Shown here piece by piece: positions 45,122 through 56,687 of a DNA stretch of 64,000 nt (within the stretch, counting starts at the first letter, position 1; each line of letters opens with the position of its first letter). This DNA is from Xenoacremonium recifei (Eukaryota; Ascomycota; Sordariomycetes; Hypocreales; Nectriaceae), in NCBI GenBank assembly GCA_012184525.1, contig WOFQ01000037.1, forward strand, positions 248,001 to 312,000, in the 5' to 3' direction. Both the position numbers and the translations under genes were made by a program. The notes beneath the pieces are model-generated. The model did not search any database. It saw only the letters and a program-made list of their open reading frames with translations, and was not told the origin of the DNA.

Positions 45122-47761
45122 ATGTCACAGTCCGACCCTGACGCCGTCGACCCGTCGAGCAACTCGGCCCCCGATCTCCAGATTCTCGGCGATGAGGTGA
45201 CGCTGCAGCCGAGCGGCTATGTCGAGGCCCCTCGCGCTGGCCAGGATGACAAGGAGGAGGCGTTGATGGACAAGTTCGCGTCCTTCCGCTCCGAGCCCCT
45301 CCAGTACGCCCCCCTCCCTCACCTCTCTTCGATCTCAATCGCAATCAGACAGATGCGCTGACATGTCTCGCTCTGCAGGTTCCTCCGCGAGGTCTCCCTC
45401 TACGTCTCCGGCCAGGGCTGGCGAGCCTACGACCGCGTGATTGGCCAGCCCGTCTTCTACTCTGGCTTCTCCGAGAACATGAAGTCCATGGTGCTTTCGG
45501 CTCCGCTCCTCCAGAAGCGCATCGCAGAGCTCGCCGAGAGCCGTGTCGCGGTGGAGGTAAAAGAGGGTTTCTTGATTAAGAGCGACAAGGACTACGAGAC
45601 GAAGCGCACACAACGCCTCAATGCCATCGAGGCTGGGTTGCAGGAGGTGGCGGACAAGTTGACGGATGATATGATCTGCAAGCTGGAGAGCAAAACATTC
45701 ATCCGTGGCGCTTACTATCTCGTCACTCAATTGCTGACCCGGGCCTACCATCAGGGCATCCATGTCTCAAGCGAGGAGGTTTTGCGGCTCAGGAAAGTTG
45801 CCGAGGTGGCGGCGAAGAAGAAGCAGAGCATCGTCTTCCTGCCCAGCCATCGCTCACACGTCGACTATGTGTCGTTGCAGCTAATCTGCTACAGACTTGG
45901 CTTGACCCTACCAGTTGTAGTTGCAGGAGATAATCTCAACTTCCCCGTTGTAGGCAGTTTCCTTCAGCATGCTGGTGCAATGTGGATTCGGCGGTCATTC
46001 GGAGACGACGTCTTGTACCAGACGCTGGTCCAATCGTACATCGACACCCTACTGCAAGAGGGTTACAACTTCGAGTGCTTCATCGAGGGCGGTCGGTCAA
46101 GAACCGGCAAATTGCTCCCGCCCAAGTTCGGCATCCTCAGTTTCATTTTGGATAGTATCCTGTCTGGGCGCGTGGAGGACACCATCATCTGTCCCGTCAG
46201 CACGCAGTATGACAAAGTCATTGAAACAGAAGGCTATGTCACGGAGCTTTTGGGGATGCCGAAGAAGAAGGAGAACCTGGCAGACTTCTTGACGGGCGGT
46301 TCCTCCGTCTTGTCGTTGCGACTAGGGCGTGTCGACGTCCGTTTCCACGAACCTTGGAGCTTAAGGAAGTTCATCGACGACCAGCTCTCTAAACTCCCAA
46401 GCGTTCCTCCTGGCCTCGATACGGCGCATCACGATCCTGCGGTCAGGGCTGTTCGCGAGAAGCTGCTGCGGACAATCGGGTACAAGGTTCTCGGTGATAT
46501 CAACGACGTGTCTGTCGTGATGCCCACTGCGCTCATAGGGACAGTGTTGTTGACCCTTCGAGGACGTGGCGTTGGCAAGGAGGAGTTGATTCGCAGAGTC
46601 GACTGGCTCACCCAGCGTATCCGTGCGAAAGGCGGTCGAGTTGCCCACTTTGGAAATGCACCTCTGTCTGAAATTATTGACCGTGGTCTCGAAGTTCTGG
46701 GCAAGGATCTGGTCGGCGTGGTCGAAGGGCTTCCAGAGCCAACCTACTATGCCGTCGACCGATTCCAGCTGTCGTTCTATCGCAACATGACCATCCATCT
46801 ATTCATCTACGAAGCCCTTGTGAGCGTGGCTATGTACACGCGAGTGAAACAAGGCGGTGGCCCGGCCATGCAAGACATGTCATTTGATGAACTGAGAGCA
46901 CAGGTTTCCTTCCTCTCGTCACTATTTCGTGGCGAGTTTATCTTTGCTGGTAGTGGTTTGGATGCCAACTTGGACAAGACTCTAAACGGCTTGGAGGCAG
47001 ACAATGTCGTTCGCCTCGACCGTGACGAGAACGGCAATATCACCAAAGTTGGCCTCTCTGCGACAGAGAGGAAAGCGGGTCGAGAGAACTACGACTTTTA
47101 CTGCTTCCTCATTTGGCCCTTCATCGAGGCCACCTGGCTTGCGGCGGTCTCGCTCATGGGCCTCACGCCGCCCCTTGGACAGAACGGAGACATCTGGATC
47201 GAACAGAGCAGAGCGCAGAATAGTGCTCAACTGGTAAGTTATTATATTATTTGTTTTGAGAAACACCGGTTACTGATGTCTTTTTACCAGCTCGGCAAGA
47301 CATTGTATCATCAAGGAGACCTCTCATACTTTGAGGCTGTCAATAAGGAGACGCTCCGCAACTCTTACCTTCGCTTTGAAGAAGACCAGCTCATCCACGT
47401 CGTCAAATCCAAAGACCCCAAGATTCCCCCACGCATCCAACTCGATGCCGACTGGCGACCCCCTCGCGACCCGGACACCGGCGCGCTCCTCGCCGAGGGC
47501 AGGCTTTGGGACTTCACAGAGAAGATCGCCAAGTCGCGCCGCGAGGGCAAGAACCGCCGCGACGGTGCCACCGTTAGCAGCCGCGTGCTGCGACTCACTG
47601 ATGAGCTGGGTCGTCGTCTATTCGAAGAGACGGAAGAGGCTAATCGCAGCGGCAAGGGCAGGGTGCCGAGCCGGCTGAGTGGTGAAGAGAAGGCGGCATT
47701 GCGGAAGAGCGTGAAGGAGACAAGGAGGAAGCGGACGTTGGAGGCGAGGGCGCATTTGTAG
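45122..47761 (+). CDS. PlsB/GNPAT-type glycerone-/glycerol-phosphate acyltransferase
   Basis: Exons 45122-45303, 45379-47233 and 47291-47761 give 835 residues. Intron 2 (57 bases) contains no stop and is a multiple of three, so it can be mistaken for coding sequence. The acyltransferase core has FLPSHRSHVDY (block I, HxxxxD), the phosphate-binding block FIEGGRSRTGKLLPPKFG, and the downstream STQYDKVIE segment, as in PlsB and animal GNPAT. The C-terminal half resembles the PlsB C-terminal helical domain. The protein ends in ARAHL; AHL fits the PTS1 consensus (S/A/C)(K/R/H)(L/M), suggesting a peroxisomal enzyme like GNPAT. It acylates glycerol-3-phosphate or dihydroxyacetone phosphate in the first step of phospholipid or ether-lipid synthesis. 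No transmembrane segment is obvious. Substrate is undecided. Confidence 0.9.
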
Positions 47762-47978
47762 GCGATATACATGATGTACGATATGCGAACTTATATACCA
47801 TTGATTGATTTCCGTTCGTCATCTGCGGCCTTGAAGGCGCTCTCCTCTATAAGTGAGGTTTTCTTTCTTTTTGTAGTTGCCAACGCCATTAAGTCAATAT
47901 TGTACAGTCCGCCCTAGTCCATGCCAGCTTTTGTATGTTCATAACCTAGCTCATACCATCCTCTAGGGTTTTCCGGCT
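47762..47978. other. Short convergent intergenic region
   Basis: 217 bases between the acyltransferase (+) and pantothenate synthetase (-) stop codons. T-rich around 47860-47880. No gene. Confidence 0.5.
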
Positions 47979-49118
47979 CTACTTTTGGGTATTCTCTGTC
48001 GCTGTCGCCTCCTTCGGCTTCAAAATGATGTTGTCAATCAACCGCACGGCCGGGCCGCCGCTGTGTCCCAGATCCTCGCCCTCCTGGGCCTCCTCCACGG
48101 GCAACATCTTGATCGCACCGCTTAGCACCGCGCCTTTTGCAGGATCAACCTCGTCGACTTCCTGCAGCGTGTCCGGGTCGGCCAGTGAGATATAGTCCAC
48201 CTCGAATTGCACGCGCTCTGTGGGCGGCAGTTCAGCCTGCACCTGCATAACCGCTGCGACCGTCTCGTGCGCTGCGCCCAGGATCGTTCCGCGGTCTCGC
48301 ATCCCCGCTGAAGTGTATATCGCCTCGGCAGTGCGAAGCGCGCTGTTCAACACAATGGCAACCTTCCGTCGCCGTGGGCCCAGGTATACATTGCGCGAGC
48401 TGAGCGCCAGGCCGTCAGCTTCGCGGGCAGTCGGGCCAACCACCACATCGATGGGCAGCCGGAAGTCGTCGACCATGCGACGGATGACAACCGTTTGCTG
48501 CACGTCCTTCTGGCCAAAGTACACGCGCTCCGGTTGCACAATGTTGAACAGCTTCATGCACACCGTCGCCACGCCGCGGAAGAAGGTCGGCCGACTCCGG
48601 CCCTCAAGCACCTCGCCGACAGGCGTGATGGTCACGAAGCTGCCCTTGCTGTCGACGGCCTGGCCGGGGAAGCCCGAGGGGTACATCTCGGGGGTGGACG
48701 GGGCGAAGACGGCCGAAATGCGCCCCAGGTTGCCGCCGTCGTCGGCCAGCTCGCGGTCTAGGCGGGCCAGGATCTCGGCGTCGGTGTCCCAGGTCTTGGG
48801 GTATGAATCCAGGTCCTCTGAGACGCCGAATTGCGCCGGGTTGACGTATACACTGACCACAACGTGGTGGTTCTCCCGAGCAGCGGCACGGATCAGCGAC
48901 AAGTGGCCTTCATGCAACGCCCCCATGGTCGGCACCAGCCCAACGCTGCGGTAGTTGATCGTCTGTGGCTTACGCCATCGGCGGACAGCATCGACGGTTC
49001 GGAGGACACGGATGGGCGTCTTGGGGATCGTCTCGGTGAGGGTACGGAGCGTGCGGACCCTGGTCACGAGGGGGACGGTCGCGAGAGGTCGACGCATGGC
49101 GCCGAGGATGGAGGACAT
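47979..49118 (-). CDS. Pantoate-beta-alanine ligase (pantothenate synthetase)
   Basis: Single exon of 379 residues. The start at 49118 (MSSILGAMRR) was chosen because a CT-rich leader and a good ATG context precede it and the conserved core begins soon after; an upstream in-frame ATG at 49313 would add 65 unconserved residues. Signature motifs are VGLVPTMGALHEGHLSLI (ATP-binding HxGH type), VYVNPAQFGVSEDL, ERVYFGQKDVQQ (pantoate/ATP site), and LALSSRNVYL (KMSKS-like loop). The enzyme condenses pantoate and beta-alanine with ATP to pantothenate, the precursor of coenzyme A. The first ~45 residues are Arg/Thr-rich with little acid, so mitochondrial targeting is possible. Insertions near the DREL and ELPPTERV segments make it longer than bacterial PanC. 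Confidence 0.95.
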   Translation of the reverse strand: MSSILGAMRRPLATVPLVTRVRTLRTLTETIPKTPIRVLRTVDAVRRWRKPQTINYRSVGLVPTMGALHEGHLSLIRAAARENHHVVVSVYVNPAQFGVSEDLDSYPKTWDTDAEILARLDRELADDGGNLGRISAVFAPSTPEMYPSGFPGQAVDSKGSFVTITPVGEVLEGRSRPTFFRGVATVCMKLFNIVQPERVYFGQKDVQQTVVIRRMVDDFRLPIDVVVGPTAREADGLALSSRNVYLGPRRRKVAIVLNSALRTAEAIYTSAGMRDRGTILGAAHETVAAVMQVQAELPPTERVQFEVDYISLADPDTLQEVDEVDPAKGAVLSGAIKMLPVEEAQEGEDLGHSGGPAVRLIDNIILKPKEATATENTQK

Positions 49119-49986
49119 GGTGGATGGAGAGGAGAAAAGGAGGATTGGAAAATTAGGCGTCAGGGGAGCGTATTTAAGCTGGGGCAGGGGTTGTGCGAGC
49201 CATTGTCGAGGCGCAATGGGCTTCGTGATGGTTTCTGCTGCGGAGTTTTGAGGCCGATGGAGATGGTCGGTTTGGTGGAGGTCGAGTTTGCTCGGAAGAT
49301 CGGGGCCTGGCATTTCAAGCCCCGGCCCGAGTCCGGCTTTCGGCGTCAGGCTGGACTACCCTATACCGAGGGTAACATTTTCATTTCACATGTGTTGGCT
49401 GTAACCCAGCTCCAGAACTCGACCGTATGTCATCTTTGGTTAAATATTGTGTCTGGGAAGAAATAGGTAAAGATATTAGCTCTCAATGCGAAGTCTATAA
49501 TGTACGCACCGGGGTCTCGATGAAATTATCCGATGGTAACAAAAACACTTTCTCTTGCATCCTATATTTTTCTAGTGATGGATTTCCAGTGTCCATGCTT
49601 TATTATATACCCCGACTTGCTATCAAACCACAATATTGTAGGTTAACCAATGAGAAACCATACTTAGGAATCATGATTCAATTCCCTTGTAAGATGAACC
49701 TGGAAATACTGTCCTAACACACCAAGGCAAGAAGACAAATTGACAAAGCAAAAAAGTAAAATTAATGTAGGAGATTTCTCATCCAGTGGTATAGACTATA
49801 CAGAAATCCTGAACGCCTCTTTCAGATCCGAGCCACCCATTCTATGTCCCCGCTGTGTAGTCTACCATCTACAATCCTATCCCTGGGTGACCCCATACCA
49901 ATCTATTATTATCCATCCTAATGCTATCGTGGTTATAAATTCTGTGTGGACGCTGCATCGCCAGGATGCTCCGTGACAACGCGGCT
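49119..49986. other. Intergenic region between PanC-like and MFS genes
   Basis: Both neighbours are on the minus strand. The left ~150 bases are the CT-rich promoter/leader of the ligase. 49430-49800 is clearly AT-rich and open only in short frames with no recognisable features. Confidence 0.5.
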
Positions 49987-51913
49987 CTAAGCCATACCGC
50001 CAGAGAGCTTGCTCTGATCCAGCTTTCTCCAGCGGGTGAAGAGAGCGATGATGACGGTGATGCCCGTGGCAGCGATGGCCATGGCAAAGGTGACTTTGAT
50101 ACCCTGCATGTAACCGTAGATGACATTGGCCTGCTGCGAGACGGGGAAGGCTGTTCGAATATCGGTCGCGCCGGTGAGGATCAGAGTAGCTTTGTTGACA
50201 TCGGCTTCGCGTCGCAAGACGTGTGAGACCATCTGGTTGACGAAAGCAGCCTGGCCACCGGAGACGAGGAAAGCACCGCCAAGACCCTGGAAGACTGGTA
50301 CTTGTTAGAATGTTGCTGGAATTTAAGGGGTTAAAATGTGTCAACTTACAGAGCAGAATACCGGTGGAAGACGAGAGATCCTCAGAGGCAACGGTGCCCT
50401 GAACGGCAATCATGGGAATCTGGAAGGCCAAACCCCAGCCGAAGCCAGCAATGATCTGGTAGCCAATCCACTTGCCGGTGGAAGTGTCGATGTTGAGCGT
50501 GTAGAGGAGGCCAGCACCAATGGTCGCGATGACAGCGCCACCAATCAGCAGGGGCTGGTAGTAACCGGTGGCAGTGACGAGACCACCGCTAACAATAGTA
50601 GCAATGGTGACGGCAATGATAAAGGGCAGGTTGCGAACACCGCTGCCCGTGGGAGAAGTGCCGTGGACCGACTGGAAGTAGATAGGCAGGTAGTAGATGG
50701 CCAGGAAGAACGAGCCCGCGAAGATGAAGGCGAAGGCGCTCATCACGTAGACAGTGCGGTCTTTGAAGATGCGCGGGGTGATCATCGAGCGCTCACCCTG
50801 GAACCACTGAAGGAACGCCCAGACGCCCATGATCACGGCAAAGCCGACGAGGAGACCAATGACGACCGATGAGTTCCAGGGGTGAGCAAGACCGCCATAC
50901 TGGACGCCCAGGATGTAGCAGACGGTGGCACCCATCATCAGAACGGTGCCGAAGGGGTCCATCTGAAGGATCTTCTCGAAGAAAGGCGCCTCCACAGGCA
51001 CAGCTCGGCGGGGAGTCTGGAAGAAGATCAGGATGATCAGAGCCGAGAGACCACCAATGGGCAGGTTGATGTAGAAGCACCATCGCCAGGAGACGTGGTC
51101 GGTGAAAGCACCACCCAGGAGAGGACCAATAACACTGGCAACACCGTACGAGGCGCCGATGATGCCAGTGAAGGCGGGTCGATTCTTCGGGGGCGCAGAG
51201 AAGGCGATGATGGTGTATGCGCCGGCTCCGAGACCAGCGGCACCCAAGCCGGCGATGGCTCGGCCGGTGATCAGGGCTTCAGCGTTAGGGGCAGCACCGC
51301 AAATCGTGGAGCCGACCTCGAAGATAATAATGGCGATGATGAAGGAGATCTTGAGCGGGAAGTACTTGTAAACCTTGCCCCCTGAATGGAGTTAGAATCG
51401 CTAGTCGTGACAAAATGGGCCAGGGTAAGTAATTAGGGGTAACTTACAAGTTGACTGGAAGGCACCGACAGTCATGAAAAAGGCGGCACCGTACCAACCG
51501 ACCTTGTCCAGACCCTTGAACTCGTCGGTGATCTTGGGGATGGCAGTAGCGACAATGGTCTGGGGTGGTGTTAGTGGTGTCACGTTTCAGGGGTACGACT
51601 CCAAACGTACCATATCGAGGGCGATGAGGAAAACACTGAGCACCAGGGCGAGCACAATGAAGAACATCTTGATACCGTGAGGGTACTCGTCGTCCTCCTC
51701 CTCGTTGTTGACAGTCTCGTCCTCCTCAGCAGTGACGTCGCCATCGAGGGTGCCCTCATCGTCCTGCTTCTTCTCGTCTAGGACCTTCTCGTCGCGGAGT
51801 TCATCCTCGCCCCTGAGAGTAGAGGCAGAGGAAGCAACCCGCTCATGTTCCTGAGGAACGTCAAGTGTTGCTGGAGCAGTAGCCATTGTTGTCGATGTGG
51901 CTGGTGTAGTCAT
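49987..51913 (-). CDS. DHA2-family MFS efflux transporter (14 TM)
   Basis: Exons 51913-51611, 51559-51448, 51381-50350 and 50294-49987 give 584 residues. The last acceptor was set so that ILL is followed by FFQGLGGAFLVSGGQ, the usual family sequence. The N-terminus is long and acidic (about 75 residues, many Glu/Asp). The first helix ends in LALDMTIVATAIPKI, typical of DHA2 carriers. Motif A-like WGKVYKYFPLK and motif C IGPLLGGAFTDHVSWRWCFY are present, followed by paired helices to about fourteen in all and a basic loop RWRKLDQSK at the end. DHA2 drug:proton antiporters export toxins, antibiotics or secondary metabolites in fungi. No biosynthetic genes are seen beside it, so a general resistance role is as likely as a cluster role. 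An alternative start at 51886 is possible. Confidence 0.92.
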
Positions 51914-54900
51914 GCAGTTCGAGACTTGTTAGTTGGCTAGCCTGGGATCGATCAGATAAGAAACAAGCTTGTTGATATAGTGCTTGTCTGATGGCTGCTC
52001 TGAGGCGTCTGCATCATCAGTGGCGGCGAGCCACCAGCGTCTTTATAAGTCGACGCGTCCAATGCCTGTCCGTAGCGCAAGCCCTATGGCCGGGGGGGAG
52101 TTTGGGCAAAATCCGCTCTCTCGGATCCGCCATAATGATCTCCATCGTGAATCTGGCGTGGAGCATAACGCTCATGGCTGGTACTCTGCCGGAGACTTTC
52201 CCGCGCGGTACGTAACGAATGACCTGAGGCGGACTTGACATGACTGCGGTAAGTCCGCAAGAGGGCGCACATCCCGTAAGCAAAAGACTCGGCCTGACAG
52301 CTAGAACAAGGGCCCGGCAAGTGCTGACGCCAGAAGAATTAAACTCGCACGCCCATGCGGATCTTTGGGCGCGGGAGTGGAGGACGGCTTCGGAATGGCG
52401 TCGATACAGCGGTCCTCCTTGCGCTGTGTCCGGCCGCTTGCTCCGCCGACTCGGGCGAATTCACGGAGCAAGAGGCGCTCTACTATTGGATGCTTCGCCT
52501 GTGACGGGCGCCATCTGGGCTCATCGCAGCTGTTGCTTGATAATGTGAACGAGAAAAGTCTGAAACTCCGCTACCGAAACACTCATCTCGTCGACGATGT
52601 TGCTCCACGGCTGCGGATTTTGCGTAAGAAGATGCACTTCCAGACTCAAGACGAGCAAGAATGAGCAACAATTGCGGCGGAGCACGCACGATGCAAGGCC
52701 ACGATGTATCATAATGATGCAGTGTCTGGCACCTCGTCTAACCTCCCCCTTTCGGTTACTCCTGATCTACGGGCGTACAACAAACAACAAGCATTATCTA
52801 TGGAGCACGGATTGTCCCAGAGCTGCGTAGGCATAACGACTTGGCATAACTCCCGACCTCAGACTCCAAAACCCACAAAGCAGGGCGGAGTTGGGGTTGG
52901 CTCCCGCAGTGATTGGCAGAGCTTTGTCAGGGAGGCCAGCATGACTCAGCCCGGGCATCTGGTGAAAATCTTTCTGACTGGTTGACTGGAGTTAACTGGA
53001 GATAAACTGGACACTGGGCGTCAGCCACTGGCCTCATCGCTGGAATAACTTGTACCTAGCGACAAGACGGACTTAACGGGGAGCTCAAGACAGCGCGACA
53101 TGCACTGAGACACTCAGACCGACAGCAAGAGAGAGACTCGCAAGGCTCTTGCTGTTGCACTCGTGCAGTCATCCCGAATCAACCCGTCATCTCGACTCAT
53201 TCTGTGTCTGGTCAGCCGCCCAAGTTGTGCCAAGCGTCGGCCCTCGTCAGGCTGTCGCGACCTTACTGCGCTTTTGTTCCCAGAGATCTGCGGGAAGATC
53301 TGGACCCGTTGCTACAGTACCTGGCTCCCCTGCTAGAATTGGGGCACGCCCATGTACCTCCCACACCTCTTCAGGGCAATAGCAGGCTCCAAAGATAAGC
53401 TCCGTGAGAGCGCGGCCGCCGGTCGGGCAGCGGAGCATCTTCTTCCCTTATTATTGTGGCTATTGTGCTTGGTGGCGGAGTTTCTAGCCAGCACCGAATA
53501 CGTCTCACAGGATGCCCCGAAGTCCGTTTAGAGCAGGACAGACGAATCAAGGGCGCCAGTATGTTCAGGATTGGCAGACGCAGGCCGCGGAGTCCATCCA
53601 TGATGGGTTGAGGTTGCTCCCCTGCCAGGCTGGAGCGTTCCACCACGTTGTCGGAGAGCGAGCAGGGGGTGATGATGTTTCATTCGGGTCAATCCTCGCT
53701 AGAGGTGGTCATCCATCTGAGAGATGCGATGTTACGGGCGCGCGTCATGTTGGTTTGCAGACGGGGATCGGGGTGGTCGAGCGACCCGACGAGAAACCCG
53801 TCTGCGGACTTTGCTTTTGTAGTTCGAATCACGATACTCGTTATGCGTTATGGTCGTGATGGTCGTGCTGTTTCGTCCGTCCCTCCGCCGGCGGAGAGGG
53901 TCAAGCGAGGACAAGGGTCTCTTGTTGACGCGCAGGCTCGCCAATATGGCGGCGATCTGGCCCGGCATGGAAATTGACTAATTACACCAGAGCGGATTCA
54001 TAGCCAGGGATGCTCATCGTGAAACTTTCATCGCGAATACGGCCTAACTGGGGGTGAACCTCGTGGTCGGGACATTCGACGAGGGCCCTGGTCCGGAGAC
54101 TTCTGCTCAGTTGCGATTTATCACTTTTGCCCCATTCGATCTTTTTTTAACACTGCTGTCAAGCCAGGGTTTCGATCCTCTAGTGAACGAAATATTATCC
54201 TTGAAGGCCCTCATTGAATTTTCCATAATAAGTCGGAGATCCTCCCAGTTTCCACCGGAGCTGTCAGTGCCTTCACCGACGCCTTTCTTCCAGATCTGTT
54301 CGTTGTCAATCCTTTCAGATGACGGCTTAAGCGAGACCGAAGTATGACAACTGGCAAAATTCACCGGACGTATGGCTGAATACGGTATTTATGCTGACGT
54401 CCTGTTTATCGCTGCCTCTTGGCCTCTCCACCTCTTGGTTGATGCGAATGAGCCTGACAAGCAGCCCGTACTAAAAGTCGCCGATATCACAACACACATC
54501 ACATCTCGCTATTCTGCTCTGCGCCGCCGCAACTTAATCGCTGGCTAATAAGACGCGATGGCAGGGAACTTTAGTCATCTCGACCCAACGGGGGCTCTTT
54601 CTCGGCGAGGACGAAGTAGTGCTGACCCTGCTTCGTGTCAGACCCGACCTTATGAACTCCACGATGCCTCGAACGTCATCCCGTGTGTGCCAGCAAACAC
54701 GCATCGCCGAATCCTCTAACATGGACTTCCTATCCGAGTAACGGCCATTTGCGCCACCACCTCGGACCCAGCACCCGAGCAAATGTGACACCGCCAGTGA
54801 GATTCTGGTGCGTGCTGTCAAGAAGCACCAGGGTATTTTCCACTTGGAGCAGTGATAGCCCTGTCAGCCACTGACGCGGGATCGTGCACAAGTAATCTGC

Positions 54901-55626
54901 GACCCAGATTCGCGGTGTCTCGCTAACCCGCCGCCGACAATCTTACTTCAAGGCCACCCTGGCGCTTCCGATGGATATCCTCTGATGCTACCTTGCAACC
55001 GCACCCATGAATGTGGGTTTACTGCCATCAAGTCGCCGATCACTACGGAGTACGTATCAGCCTGGTCCAATGACCAATGCCGAGAGAAACGCTCGAATTG
55101 GTGCTTTGATGCGCCGTTGAAGAGTGAGACATACAGTCTCGAGAATCTGCTGGAGCTGGACTAACCCAAGCCATTTTCAATGTTCAAAATGCTCGAGCCG
55201 CAATGCGGGCATTACATACATTAGTGCATGCGTTTTATACGTGCCGAGGCTTCACCTGACTTCTGCCCCTGGTATGGCTTTTAGCCAGCGTATCCGAAGC
55301 GTACCGGATACGCCCGCGTCTTGCCCAACATTCACCCGACGGTCCATATGCCCGTGTTAAGCCCATTCTGTAACAGACAACAGCTATCTTATTCGCCAGC
55401 CCCTCTCTTAGAACAAATTGAGTCAATTCAGCCTTATTTGAGGAGAGCTACCCTCACGGGTATAGTCCACTTTACGGCTTGATGTCATCAGGGTATGCGG
55501 TTGATCAACTTCAAGCACAGCCTCACGCCACCTTTTCAACTCTAGAGCGCGATATATGTGCTCTGTTGCCATTGATGCGCGAATAAGACCTCAACGCTCC
55601 CGTAATCATTGTAATCAGACCGTAAG
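51914..55626. other. Long intergenic region
   Basis: About 3.7 kb between the MFS gene (-) and the small uncharacterised gene (+). No frame shows conserved motifs or consistent coding pattern across plausible introns. The left end holds the MFS promoter. A fast-evolving or non-coding gene cannot be excluded. Confidence 0.45.
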
Positions 55627-56512
55627 ATGGATGAGGCCCTAGAAACACTTTCTGAAGTTGAGGTTGAGCCGCCGGCCTATGGAGATCCGGGCAGCGAAGC
55701 CCCGGCGCCGGTTCTTGGCCCGGCGACTCTCCACACCGACGGCCGCTTCATCCACTCAAGCGACAACTCCGCGCCGCCGCTTTACGAACTCTCACACTCC
55801 ATCGCCTTCCTCCGTGACACTGACCGCACTGTGCGCTTCGAGAGGTTGGACCAGACTGTCAAGAACTACGATGACGGAAGGCCACCCTTGCTCGCAACAC
55901 GGAACCGACATCTCTACAACCTCAAGCACGCACAGACCGACTATGCCGCGATCCTCTTCCACGCCGAGGCTCTCACACGACGCCGCACCCTTTGTCCTTA
56001 CCTGGGCCTAACCTGGTTCCATCCTAGCAAACTCTCGAGGCGCAGGGGGTACAATTTCCACCGCCTTGTGATAGGCAAGGATCACCGTTGGGCATCGCAG
56101 GGCATGTTGTTCAGTGCCGTGCCCTCAAAAGACAAAACCGTGAGCTATGAGTGGAGCAACACAGCCGGCGAGCTGGTGGCGAGGGAGGTCAAGCTAGACG
56201 GCTCGGAGAGTCTTGTCATAGGAGCTGACATGTCTGTTGCGGAGCGGGATGCGCTGGTCGTCAGCTGGGTCATGAGAATCTGGGCTGAGCTCTCGAGGCA
56301 GACTCCCCCCCGCGAGACGCGATGGGAAAACTGTAAGTCCATCAAAGGGGGACGTAAATTGGCGATGAGTCGCTGACGAGTCCATAACTTAGTCAAGAGG
56401 ATTGTGGGTAGCAAGAATTCAGAAGTAGGCGGCATGAACATGTAAGTTGACCGCGAAGGATTTTCTTGCCCTGACACTGACGCATTTCTTCTGTAGGGGT
56501 CTCTTTCGCTGA
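55627..56512 (+). CDS. Uncharacterised small beta-rich protein
   Basis: Exons 55627-56332, 56393-56441 and 56497-56512 encode 256 residues ending in GGMNMGLFR; without the last intron the frame stops at 56445 after MNM. After an acidic Pro-rich N-terminus (~55 residues) the sequence has many short beta-like strands: FIHSSDNSAPPLYELSHSIA, DRTVRFERLDQTV, RHLYNLKH, FHRLVIGKDHRWA, and TVSYEWSNTAGELVARE. It ends with a helix, MSVAERDALVVSWVMRIWAE. The pattern recalls fungal tubby/DUF6593-like barrels, but that is only a resemblance. The function is unknown. The terminal intron/exon boundary lies in a 38-base tandem duplication that creates a second possible last exon. Confidence 0.7.
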
Positions 56513-56546
56513 TACCGACACGTTTCTTATGTAGGGGTCCCTTTGG
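56471..56546 (+). repeat. 38-base tandem duplication over a splice acceptor
   Basis: Units 56471-56508 and 56509-56546 match at most positions; each runs from CTGAYACYGAC through TTTCTT and GTAGGGGTC to CTTT. Each unit contains a CTGA-type branch region, a pyrimidine stretch and a TAG acceptor followed by GGGTC. The first acceptor gives the ending GLFR, the second GPFGI. Confidence 0.88.
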
Positions 56547-56687
56547 CATTTAACTTTTTCCTGCCTTATACGAAGTGACGGCCGAAGTAGAAGATGGTGA
56601 CTTTTTGTAAATAGAGATGGCATTTTATAGGGAAACCATATATCTTGCATCTTCGTATTTCATAAAGAACCCCTCTCTGGGGTATCT

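Noticed and set aside
48220..48954. 244-codon frame antisense to pantothenate synthetase
   Set aside because: Shadow of a confidently identified gene; Ser/Arg/Thr-rich translation typical of antisense reading.
49119..49313. Upstream in-frame ATG extending pantothenate synthetase by 65 residues
   Set aside because: The segment reads like a CT-rich leader and has no conserved feature; 49118 has a better context.
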